From: Desulfobacteraceae bacterium
GTDB lineage: Bacteria > Desulfobacterota > DSM-4660 > Desulfatiglandales > Desulfatiglandaceae
Length of the DNA stretch: 11,724 bases
Direction of reading: 5' to 3'
NCBI GenBank assembly: GCA_013203065.1
Contig: JABMQV010000224.1
Coordinates: 1 to 11,724, forward strand
Part shown: positions 1-6,263 of the stretch, piece by piece
Numbering within the stretch: position 1 is the first letter of the stretch
How the letters are laid out: each line of letters starts with the position of its first letter
Program-made: the position numbers and the translations under genes
Notes under the pieces: generated by a model
What the model was told of the DNA's origin: nothing
Seen by the model: the letters and a program-made list of their open reading frames with translations, nothing else
Database searches by the model: none

Positions 1-109
1 ACTATTTCTGTGGTTGTGCTCAATCGGCGCAGCCAAATCTGCCCCAAATCCGGGCGCCAATTCTGCGAAGTGATTTTTGCGCAAGCCCTAAGGGGAAAGG
101 AGAATCTTT
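1..109. other. Upstream region of recA, no gene assigned
   Basis: These 109 bases lie before the recA start. Frames 1 and 3 are open on the plus strand, but neither translation resembles a gene end that I recognise, so no partial gene is called. AAGGAG at 97-102 is a strong ribosome binding site for recA. I looked for SOS operators of the E. coli type (CTGT-N8-ACAG) and the Bacillus type (GAAC-N4-GTTC) and found neither. An 8-bp palindrome TTGCGCAA lies at 77-84. The recA promoter may lie further left, outside the window. Confidence 0.5.
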
Positions 110-1141
110 ATGGATAGAGAAAGAGCGGTCGACCAGGCCATTTCCCAGATAGAAAAACAATTTGGCCGGGGTGCGATTATGAAGATGGGGGAGGAAAAGA
201 TAGTCGATGTACCGGCAATCTCCACGGGGTCACTGGCCTTGGATCTGGCCCTTGGAGTGGGGGGTGTCCCGCGAGGGAGGGTTGTGGAGATATACGGACC
301 AGAGTCCTCAGGTAAGACCACCCTGGCCCTTCATATTGCTGCCGAGGCACAGGTAAAGGGAGGCATGGTGGCATTTGTGGATGCCGAGCATGCCCTGGAT
401 GTTGCCTACGCCAGAAAGTTGGGCGTGGATGTTGACAGCCTCCTGGTCTCCCAGCCCGATACCGGGGAGCAAGCCCTGGATATTGCGGAGATCCTGGTCA
501 GGAGCGGAGCCATTGATGTCCTGATCATAGATTCCGTGGCCGCACTCGTGCCAAGGGCCGAGATTGAGGGGGACATGGGAGACCAGCATATGGGTCTGCA
601 GGCCCGGCTTATGTCTCAGGCCCTCAGGAAACTTACCGCTGCCATCAGTAAATCCAGGTCTTCTGTGATTTTTATTAACCAGATCAGGATGAAAATAGGG
701 GTTATGTTCGGGAGTCCCGAGACCACAACCGGCGGGAATGCCTTGAAGTTTTACGCAACCCAGCGGTTGGATATACGACGGATAGGCGCCATTAAAGAGG
801 GAGACCAGGTGGTGGGAAACAGGACCCGCGTAAAGGTGGTAAAGAATAAGATTGCCCCCCCCTTCAAGGATGCGGAGTTTGACATAATCTATGGAGAGGG
901 GATCTCCAAGGAGGGTGATATTCTTGATTTGGGCGTTTCTCTGGACATCGTGGAGAAAAGCGGGGCATGGTATTCCTTTGGAGACGAAAGGATCGGGCAG
1001 GGCAGGCAGAACGTAAGGCGTTTTTTGGCCGAGAATACTGATATCAGGGATAAAATTGCTGAACAGATTATGGAAAAGACAGGGCTGAAAGCGAGCAGGG
1101 AAGGGGAAAGCAATGGTCAGGAAGAAACGCCCGAAGCGTAA
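110..1141 (+). CDS. recA: Recombinase RecA
   Basis: RecA is the cytoplasmic DNA-dependent ATPase that forms filaments on single-stranded DNA, drives strand exchange in recombinational repair, and stimulates LexA self-cleavage. The 343-residue length is normal. Visible motifs are the Walker A GPESSGKT (63-70), the catalytic Glu in DAEHALD (Glu93), the Walker B VLIID (137-141), the L2 DNA-binding loop with [12 protein letters not shown] followed by [14 protein letters not shown] (190-216), and KIAPPFK (247-253). The C-terminal tail is acidic, as usual. The ATG at 110 is set by AAGGAG seven bases upstream. AlaS follows 78 bp downstream in the same direction. The recX gene that often separates recA and alaS in related bacteria is absent from this gap. 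No known SOS operator type was recognised upstream. Confidence 0.99.
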   Translation: MDRERAVDQAISQIEKQFGRGAIMKMGEEKIVDVPAISTGSLALDLALGVGGVPRGRVVEIYGPESSGKTTLALHIAAEAQVKGGMVAFVDAEHALDVAYARKLGVDVDSLLVSQPDTGEQALDIAEILVRSGAIDVLIIDSVAALVPRAEIEGDMGDQHMGLQARLMSQALRKLTAAISKSRSSVIFINQIRMKIGVMFGSPETTTGGNALKFYATQRLDIRRIGAIKEGDQVVGNRTRVKVVKNKIAPPFKDAEFDIIYGEGISKEGDILDLGVSLDIVEKSGAWYSFGDERIGQGRQNVRRFLAENTDIRDKIAEQIMEKTGLKASREGESNGQEETPEA

Positions 1142-1173
1142 ATGAGGATCGGGCGGGCAGATCATTATTCCGA

Positions 1174-1185
1174 GGTTTCGAAACC
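1174..1185. repeat. 12-bp perfect palindrome in the recA-alaS gap
   Basis: GGTTTCGAAACC is a perfect inverted repeat in the 78-bp spacer between recA and alaS, about 35 bp before the alaS start. As RNA it could only form a 4-bp stem with a TCGA loop, and no T-tract follows directly, so it is not a convincing terminator. It could be an operator-like site or chance. Confidence 0.4.
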
Positions 1186-1219
1186 CCATGTTTTACAAAG
1201 TTAAGAGGTAACGATACGG

Positions 1220-3877
1220 ATGATTCAAATGGATTTTAGAGAGGTCAGACAAAAATTTCTTGACTACTTTAAGGCACACGGCCACGAGGTTGTCACCAGT
1301 TCTTCGCTGCGTCCAAAGGATGACCCCAGCCTGCTTTTTACAAACGCAGGCATGGTCCAGTTCAAGGGGCTCTTCCTTGGGGAGGAGAAGAGGAGTTATA
1401 CCAGGGCAGCTACATCCCAAAAGTGTGTGAGAGCGGGCGGAAAGCACAATGATCTTGATAATGTTGGCTACACGCCGCGGCACCATACCTTTTTTGAAAT
1501 GCTCGGGAACTTTTCCTTTGGGGACTATTTCAAGGAGGAGGCCATAGAATGGGGGTGGGAACTCCTGACTGAGGGCTATGGCCTGCCGGGCGACAAATTA
1601 TGTGTTTCCATCTACAAGGATGATGACGAGGCTTATGAGATATGGACGGGTAAGATGGGCATTCCCGACGATAGAATCGTCCGCCTGGGTGAGAAGGATA
1701 ACTTCTGGGCCATGGGAGATACGGGTCCCTGCGGCCCCTGCTCAGAGATCCATCTCGACCAGGGTCCTTCCCTTGGGTGCGGGCAACCAGGCTGTGCCCC
1801 GGGATGTGATTGCAATCGATATCTGGAGATATGGAACCTGGTCTTTACCCAGTTTGACCGGGACCCGGATGGCACCCTGACACCCCTCCCAAGACCCAAC
1901 ATTGACACGGGCATGGGACTTGAGAGACTGACCGCCGTGGTTCAAGGGGTGACTTCCAATTATGATACCGACATTTTTGGGGGGCTTATTTCCCATATAG
2001 AGGACCTCTCCCAAAGGGCATACGGCGATGACGAAAAGCAGGATGTGGCTTTCCGGGTAATCTCTGATCATGCCCGTGCAGTGACTTTCCTGATTGGTGA
2101 CGGGATCATGCCTTCAAATGAAGGCAGGGGCTACGTCCTGAGACGCATTATCCGTAGGGCCATACGTTTTGGACAGTTGCTCGGGTTAAAGGATTCTTTT
2201 CTGAGGCCCGTATGCAGCAAAGTGGTTCAGGTTATGGGTCAGGATTACGACGAACTCCTTCGGTCCAGGAGTTTTATTGAAGGGGTCGTGAGTAATGAGG
2301 AAGGACGTTTTTCCGATACACTGCATCACGGGATGCGGGTGCTTGATGAAGAGATCAACAAGATAAGGGAGAAGGAAGGGGATACCATCTCCGGCGATGT
2401 GGCCTTTAAGCTTTATGACACCTTTGGCCTATCAGTGGATATCGTAGAGGATGTGGCCCGGGATGAAGGCCTCAATCTGGACATGGAGGGGTATGGGAAG
2501 GCCATGACCAGACAACGACGTCTGTCGCAGGAATCGTGGAGGGGAAGTGGGGAAGAAGAGATCCCGGAGGCCATTCGAGGCTTGATGGGCCACAGCATCA
2601 CCGCCCGTTTTTTGGGCTATGAGACCCTTGTTTCAGAGGCACAGGTGGTTGCAGTGTTCTCAGAAGGAAAAGAAATCAGCCTGCATGAGGCAGACACCCA
2701 TGCCGAGGTCGTGCTGGACCAAACACCCTTTTATGGGGAGGCTGGCGGCCAGGTTGGTGACACAGGGTGGCTCACAAACGGTGAGGGGCTGAGGTTTCGT
2801 GTCACAAAGACCCTCAAATACGGCCAGGACCTCATCATTCACAAGGGGCATCTGGAGTCAGGGCGTCTTGCCATTGGCGAAACGGTAAAAGCACATGTTG
2901 ATGAAGAGAAACGGAATGCCACGGCCCTTAATCATTCGGCCACTCACCTTCTCCACTCGGCCCTGCGGGAGGTGTTGGGGGACCATGTGAAGCAGGCGGG
3001 CTCACTGGTTTCACCGGAAAGGCTTCGCTTCGACTTTAGCCATTTTACCCAAGTGTCTTCGGACAAGTTGATGGAGGTCGAGCAGATAATTAACAGGCAT
3101 ATCCGCGCCAATCTACCCATCGATACGAATGAAATGTCCAGGGAAGATGCCATGAAGACGGGGGCAACGGCTATTTTTGAGGAGCGATATGGAGATAGGG
3201 TAAGACTGGTGCGTGTTGGCGGTGGTGTCAGCATGGAACTTTGTGGGGGAACTCACACGGGGCGTACGGGGGACATCGGGCTTTTTCGAATTGTGGGTGA
3301 GGGGTCCGTGGCTGCCAATGTCCGCCGGATAGAGGCCCTGACCGGAGCGGTGGCGCTTGGGCATGACCAGAGACAGGAAAGAGATCTGAAATCGGTTGCC
3401 AATCTCCTCAAGGCCGCTCCCGATAAAGTGGGAGAAAGGCTTGAACGGCTCCTCAAGGATATGAGAGATAAGGAAAGTGAGATCGAATCCCTGAAGGCGA
3501 ATTTCCTTGCCAAAAAATCGGATACCTTTCTTTCCGGAGTAAAGGAGATTGGGGGGATCAAGGTGGTTTCACAGGAACTGGAGGCCGATTCTCAGAAAGA
3601 AATCCGGGAAACCGCGGACCGAATAAGGGATAAACTTAATTCCGGTATTATCCTGTTGGGTGCAAAGGCGCATGGGAAGGCCATGTTGACCTGTGTGGTA
3701 ACCAAAGACTTGACGGATCGATTCAAGGCAGGGGAGATCATCGGACGTCTGTCGAGCATCGTGGGAGGAAGGGGAGGGGGTCGCCCGGATATGGCCCAGG
3801 GCGGAGGGGGGCAAACGGAAAACCTGGGAAAGGCCCTGGAGGCAATTTACGGTCTACTTGAGAAAGGAGGGGATTAA
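1220..3877 (+). CDS. alaS: Alanine--tRNA ligase
   Basis: AlaRS is a class II aminoacyl-tRNA synthetase that charges tRNA-Ala and hydrolyses mischarged Ser- and Gly-tRNA-Ala. At 885 residues it is full length. The catalytic core includes the motif 2 region (about 64-109, with RHHTFFEMLGNFSFGDYFK) and motif 3 NIDTGMGLERL (227-237). The editing domain carries the zinc ligands HSATH (His572, His576) and CGGTH (Cys675, His679). The C-terminal DHHA1/C-Ala domain ends with the glycine-rich GGRGGGRPDMAQGGG (849-863). A cysteine-rich insertion at 171-198 (Cys171, 174, 187, 192, 196, 198) sits inside the catalytic domain. I keep the ATG at 1220, ten bases after AAGAGGT; ATG 1229 is an alternative but is too far from that site. 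The last 24 bases overlap the convergent bamD gene. Confidence 0.99.
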   Translation: MIQMDFREVRQKFLDYFKAHGHEVVTSSSLRPKDDPSLLFTNAGMVQFKGLFLGEEKRSYTRAATSQKCVRAGGKHNDLDNVGYTPRHHTFFEMLGNFSFGDYFKEEAIEWGWELLTEGYGLPGDKLCVSIYKDDDEAYEIWTGKMGIPDDRIVRLGEKDNFWAMGDTGPCGPCSEIHLDQGPSLGCGQPGCAPGCDCNRYLEIWNLVFTQFDRDPDGTLTPLPRPNIDTGMGLERLTAVVQGVTSNYDTDIFGGLISHIEDLSQRAYGDDEKQDVAFRVISDHARAVTFLIGDGIMPSNEGRGYVLRRIIRRAIRFGQLLGLKDSFLRPVCSKVVQVMGQDYDELLRSRSFIEGVVSNEEGRFSDTLHHGMRVLDEEINKIREKEGDTISGDVAFKLYDTFGLSVDIVEDVARDEGLNLDMEGYGKAMTRQRRLSQESWRGSGEEEIPEAIRGLMGHSITARFLGYETLVSEAQVVAVFSEGKEISLHEADTHAEVVLDQTPFYGEAGGQVGDTGWLTNGEGLRFRVTKTLKYGQDLIIHKGHLESGRLAIGETVKAHVDEEKRNATALNHSATHLLHSALREVLGDHVKQAGSLVSPERLRFDFSHFTQVSSDKLMEVEQIINRHIRANLPIDTNEMSREDAMKTGATAIFEERYGDRVRLVRVGGGVSMELCGGTHTGRTGDIGLFRIVGEGSVAANVRRIEALTGAVALGHDQRQERDLKSVANLLKAAPDKVGERLERLLKDMRDKESEIESLKANFLAKKSDTFLSGVKEIGGIKVVSQELEADSQKEIRETADRIRDKLNSGIILLGAKAHGKAMLTCVVTKDLTDRFKAGEIIGRLSSIVGGRGGGRPDMAQGGGGQTENLGKALEAIYGLLEKGGD

Positions 3878-4588
3878 TTTCCGCCACCACGATTCCTTTT
3901 TGACCACTTTCTCTTCGGCCAGCTTTTCCTTGCATTTTCGCAGACGCTCCAGGGCAACCTGGTATTGGCCCAGATCAGGGTAGTGTTCAATCAGATACAG
4001 ATACCTTTCCATGGCTGTCCGGTATCTTTTCATCTTGTAGTAATAATTGCCCACATATAATTCATATTCCGCCAGTTTTATGTAGCACTGCCTGATCTTT
4101 CTGCGTGCCATGACTGCATATTCGCTTCTTCGATATCTCCTGAGCAGCCGTTCAAACTCGTCTTTGGCCTTTAGCGTGTGGGTCTGATCCCTGTCAATCG
4201 TGCTTATCTGGTTAAAGCTACACATGCCTTTCTGGTAAATGACATAAGGAATGTTTGGATTTTTGGGGTGTAGCCTCTCAAATTCCCCATAGGCATCAAA
4301 GGCTTCCAGATAGAGATTTCTCCTGAAATAGGCATCGGCCATCTTGAGTTCTGCCTCTACGGCAAACTTGCTGTAAGGATACTTGTCTTTTACCTGTTGG
4401 AAGATCTCAGTGGCCTCTTCATATTTCCCTTTCTTAAAATCTTCGATGCCCTCGGTCCATAGCTGGGCAGGGGTCTTTTCTTCTTTTTCGAAGATCCAAT
4501 TCCAGAGGGCGCACCCATTGAGGAAAAAGACCAACAAGGTTCCGAACAAGAGCCATCTGGCGATATCGAAGGGTTTGGGTATAATCAT
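3854..4588 (-). CDS. bamD: Outer membrane assembly lipoprotein BamD
   Basis: BamD is an essential periplasm-facing lipoprotein of the BAM complex, which folds beta-barrel proteins into the outer membrane together with BamA. The 244-residue length matches the family (about 245 in E. coli). The N-terminus has a short hydrophobic signal (11-23) and a lipobox LNGC, with Cys26 as the lipidated residue. The rest is TPR-like helical repeats: about 40-73 (AQLWTEGIEDFKKGKYEEA), 77-110, 115-152, and 160-206 (YELYVGNYYYKMKRYRTAMERY). It follows the trxB stop by nine bases in the same frame (TAA CTC CTT AAA ATG). No Shine-Dalgarno sequence is visible, so coupling to trxB translation is likely. Its 3' end overlaps alaS by 24 bp. 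Placement in a thioredoxin operon is contextual; a thiol function for BamD is not implied. Confidence 0.95.
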   Translation of the reverse strand: MIIPKPFDIARWLLFGTLLVFFLNGCALWNWIFEKEEKTPAQLWTEGIEDFKKGKYEEATEIFQQVKDKYPYSKFAVEAELKMADAYFRRNLYLEAFDAYGEFERLHPKNPNIPYVIYQKGMCSFNQISTIDRDQTHTLKAKDEFERLLRRYRRSEYAVMARRKIRQCYIKLAEYELYVGNYYYKMKRYRTAMERYLYLIEHYPDLGQYQVALERLRKCKEKLAEEKVVKKESWWRKLIPSFLK

Positions 4589-4597
4589 TTTAAGGAG

Positions 4598-5512
4598 TTA
4601 GCGCGAGGATTCAAGGTACCGCTCTGCAGCAAAGGCAGCCGTAGCCCCTTCACCAACTGCGGTGGATATCTGGCGGAGTAACTTCGATCTAATATCCCCT
4701 GCGGCAAACACACCGGGTACAGTGGTTTCCATGTTGTCGTTGGTCAATACAAATCCAATTTCGTCCAATTCCAGTAGCCCCTTTACAGGCTCGTTGTTGG
4801 GGACATAACCGATAAACACAAAGACCCCATGGACCGGCAGGTGAGATGTCTTCCCGGTCTTGACGTTCTTGAGGTCAACGCCCTCGACCCCGGTTTCCCC
4901 CGCAATCTTTGTGGGGATGGTATCCCAGTGGAATTCAATTTTTTCTTCAGCCATGGCTCGGTCCTGCAAGAGTTTGATGGCCCTCAGCTCGTTTCGCCGA
5001 TGTATCAGGTGGATCTTACTTGCAAACCGGGTCAGGTAGATGGCTTCTTCCACTGCAGTATCGCCGCCCCCGATCACTGCAACCTCATAATCCCTGTAGA
5101 AAGGACCATCACATGTGGCGCAATAGGAAACCCCTTTTCCCGTCAAAAGCTCTTCTCCCTCAATCCCCAGTTTATGAGGTGCTGCTCCGCAGGTCAGAAT
5201 AATGGCCTTTGTTGAGATTGACCCCTTATCGGTGACAACGACCTTCTCTTGCCCGGAGAGTTCCAAGCCGATCACCTCCTGACTCAGAATCTCAAGGCCA
5301 AATTTTTCGGCATGGGTCTTCATTCTTTCAACCAGTTCGAAGCCCGATAGTCCGTCCGGAAAGCCGGGATAATTCTCAACCCAATCGGTGGTGAGAACTT
5401 GACCGCCGGGTAAAAGCCTCTCAATCAAAAGGGTCTTGAGGCGCGATCTTGCGGCATATAGCCCCGCTGTCAGTCCGGCAGGGCCTCCACCTATAATGAT
5501 CAGATCTTCCAT
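4598..5512 (-). CDS. trxB: Thioredoxin-disulfide reductase
   Basis: TrxB is the cytoplasmic FAD enzyme that passes electrons from NADPH to thioredoxin. From the ATG at 5512 the protein has 304 residues, normal for the low-molecular-weight type. Motifs are the FAD-binding GGGPAG (8-13), the redox-active CATC (Cys131, Cys134), the NADPH-binding GGGDTA (148-153) with HRRNELRA (171-178), whose HRR..RA pattern is typical of NADPH rather than NADH use, and FAAGDIR (269-275) near the end. A GTG at 5548 would add 12 residues, but it lies inside the terminator hairpin that follows trxA, and MEDLIIIGGGPAG is the normal family start. The bases before the ATG (GGATCACC) are not a good ribosome binding site. 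It lies between trxA, its substrate, and bamD. Confidence 0.97.
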   Translation of the reverse strand: MEDLIIIGGGPAGLTAGLYAARSRLKTLLIERLLPGGQVLTTDWVENYPGFPDGLSGFELVERMKTHAEKFGLEILSQEVIGLELSGQEKVVVTDKGSISTKAIILTCGAAPHKLGIEGEELLTGKGVSYCATCDGPFYRDYEVAVIGGGDTAVEEAIYLTRFASKIHLIHRRNELRAIKLLQDRAMAEEKIEFHWDTIPTKIAGETGVEGVDLKNVKTGKTSHLPVHGVFVFIGYVPNNEPVKGLLELDEIGFVLTNDNMETTVPGVFAAGDIRSKLLRQISTAVGEGATAAFAAERYLESSR

Positions 5513-5520
5513 GGTGATCC

Positions 5521-5558
5521 AAATAAACAAAAACCCCGCCTTTTCCACTATGGCAGGG
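5521..5558 (-). terminator. Intrinsic terminator or attenuator between trxA and trxB
   Basis: On the minus strand CCCTGCC (5558-5552) pairs with GGCGGGG (5540-5534), giving 7 bp with one wobble and an 11-base loop. It is followed directly by TTTTTGTTTATTT (5533-5521). It starts 22 bases after the trxA stop and ends 8 bases before the trxB start, so it could partly terminate the transcript after trxA. Its left arm overlaps CTGCCA (5556-5551), which can instead pair with an upstream TGGCAG (5579-5574). This allows two mutually exclusive structures. Confidence 0.75.
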
Positions 5559-5580
5559 TGAGCAGTTTCATGGCTGCCAC

Positions 5581-5904
5581 CTATAACAGCTTTTTCAATT
5601 CCTCATCGAGGTGGCTCTTGGGCTGGGCGCCAATGATCATCTTGGCGACATCGCCCCCCTTAAAGAGAATAAGGGTGGGAATGTTCCTTATACCAAACTT
5701 TGCGGGGGTTTCACGGTTTGCATCCACATCCATTTTGGCGATTTTTATCTTGCCTTTGTACTCCTGGGCCAATTCCTCCACCACGGGTCCTACCATCTTA
5801 CATGGGCCACACCATTCGGCCCAAAAGTCGACCATGACCGGAATATCGGATTTGATAATTTCTTCTTCAAAATTTGCATCCGTTACCTGCAACAGATCGG
5901 ACAT
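5581..5904 (-). CDS. trxA: Thioredoxin
   Basis: Thioredoxin is the small cytoplasmic dithiol protein that reduces protein disulfides and is recycled by TrxB, encoded next to it. From the ATG at 5904 it has 107 residues, typical of TrxA. The active site WCGPC is intact within FWAEWCGPCK, and the later RNIPTLILFKGG segment contains the conserved cis-proline of the fold. A longer reading frame reaches 5949. However, AAGGAGA sits six bases before the ATG at 5904, and SDLLQVTDANFEEEI is the usual thioredoxin N-terminus, so the shorter form is chosen. A sigma70-type promoter lies about 35-65 bases upstream of this start. A terminator-like hairpin follows the gene, which should make trxA the most strongly expressed member of the unit. 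Confidence 0.98.
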   Translation of the reverse strand: MSDLLQVTDANFEEEIIKSDIPVMVDFWAEWCGPCKMVGPVVEELAQEYKGKIKIAKMDVDANRETPAKFGIRNIPTLILFKGGDVAKMIIGAQPKSHLDEELKKLL

Positions 5905-5910
5905 GCTTCC

Positions 5911-5917
5911 TCTCCTT
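5911..5917 (-). promoter_or_regulatory. Ribosome binding site deciding the trxA start
   Basis: AAGGAGA on the minus strand lies six bases before the ATG at 5904. It supports the 107-residue thioredoxin over the longer frame that begins at 5949. Confidence 0.85.
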
Positions 5918-5939
5918 TCAATACGATATTTTTGGAAAA

Positions 5940-5968
5940 AGATTAACACGGGTCCATGGTCTTGTCAA
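5940..5968 (-). promoter_or_regulatory. Sigma70-type promoter for trxA
   Basis: On the minus strand TTGACA (5968-5963) is a perfect -35 element. It is followed after 17 bases by TAATCT (5945-5940), which is preceded by TG one base upstream, as in an extended -10. Transcription would start near 5933 and leave a short leader of about 28 bases before the trxA ATG, containing its strong ribosome binding site. One arm of a 9-bp inverted repeat overlaps the spacer and -10. Confidence 0.7.
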
Positions 5969-5989
5969 CCGAAAGGCTCCACCCGTGTT
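5945..5989. repeat. 9-bp inverted repeat around the trxA -35 element
   Basis: AACACGGGT (5945-5953) and ACCCGTGTT (5981-5989) are perfect inverted copies separated by 27 bases. One arm covers part of the spacer and -10 of the trxA promoter; the other lies 13 bp upstream of the -35. It may be a paired operator. As RNA made by readthrough from the upstream minus-strand genes it would be a stem followed by AATCTTTTT, so a terminator for that unit is the other reading. Confidence 0.5.
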
Positions 5990-6032
5990 TACAAGATAGG
6001 CCCAATGGATTTTCGTACTGGTAGGACGGCGG

Positions 6033-6060
6033 GGAAAAGATAAGACAAGAGGTCTTGTAT
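6033..6060 (-). terminator. Weak terminator candidate after the 60-residue gene
   Basis: On the minus strand ACAAGA and TCTTGT face each other at 6058-6045, with outer pairing possible across a small bulge. CTTATCTTTT follows. It lies just past the stop at 6070 and may end the rhodanese transcript. The stem is short and AU-rich and the T-tract is interrupted, so efficiency would be low. Confidence 0.35.
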
Positions 6061-6069
6061 CTCGAAGGA

Positions 6070-6252
6070 TTACTGGTCGCCCTTCTCCAGGAACGACTTT
6101 AGGTTATTGATAATGGTGACTGGAACAGGCCCTGAACGGGTGTAAAGATCCAGGAGCTGATAAGGGACCTTGATCCCTTCCTGTACTTTTTCCGGTTCTA
6201 TTCCCTTTTCTTTGATCTGTGACATTAACTCGATAAGTTGTTCAGACTCCAT
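6070..6252 (-). CDS. Small protein of 60 residues, possible minimal HTH
   Basis: I do not recognise this gene as a named family. From the ATG at 6252 it encodes 60 residues with no signal peptide, membrane segment or cysteine. The pattern is mainly helical: MESEQLIELMSQIKEKG, then EPEKVQEGIKVPYQLLDLYTR and a final INNLKSFLEKG. The spacing of hydrophobic residues resembles an XRE-type helix-turn-helix without an extra domain, which is an inference from pattern only. An earlier ATG at 6267 forms an ATGA overlap with the rhodanese stop. However, GAGGAG lies seven bases before the ATG at 6252 and favours that start. The tight junction says it is co-translated with the rhodanese-like gene, so it may regulate or assist that gene or the neighbouring trx unit. 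Confidence 0.7.
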   Translation of the reverse strand: MESEQLIELMSQIKEKGIEPEKVQEGIKVPYQLLDLYTRSGPVPVTIINNLKSFLEKGDQ

Positions 6253-6257
6253 CACGA

Positions 6258-6263
6258 AACTCC
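6258..6263 (-). promoter_or_regulatory. Ribosome binding site deciding the small-gene start
   Basis: GAGGAG on the minus strand, directly after the TGA of the rhodanese-like gene, lies about six to seven bases before the ATG at 6252. The ATG at 6267 has no comparable site ahead of it, so the 60-residue form is preferred over the 65-residue one. Confidence 0.65.

Noticed and set aside
77..84. TTGCGCAA palindrome before recA as a possible SOS operator.
   Set aside because: It matches no LexA site type that I know, and 8-bp palindromes are common by chance.
308..1189. Long open frame of 293 codons antisense to recA.
   Set aside because: It mirrors the recA coding frame, has no recognisable domain, and recA on the other strand is unambiguous.
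1142..1204. A 20-codon frame starting directly after the recA stop (TAAATG).
   Set aside because: Too short, with no clear ribosome binding site of its own and no recognisable product; the overlap of TAA and ATG is likely chance.
5513..5520. GGATCACC before the trxB ATG resembles the 3' end of 16S rRNA.
   Set aside because: It is an 8-base match in the rRNA-like sense, not a complementary ribosome binding site, and no rRNA gene is nearby.
5513..5548. GTG start at 5548 giving TrxB 12 extra residues.
   Set aside because: It lies inside the terminator hairpin, has no ribosome binding site, and the extra residues precede the normal family start.
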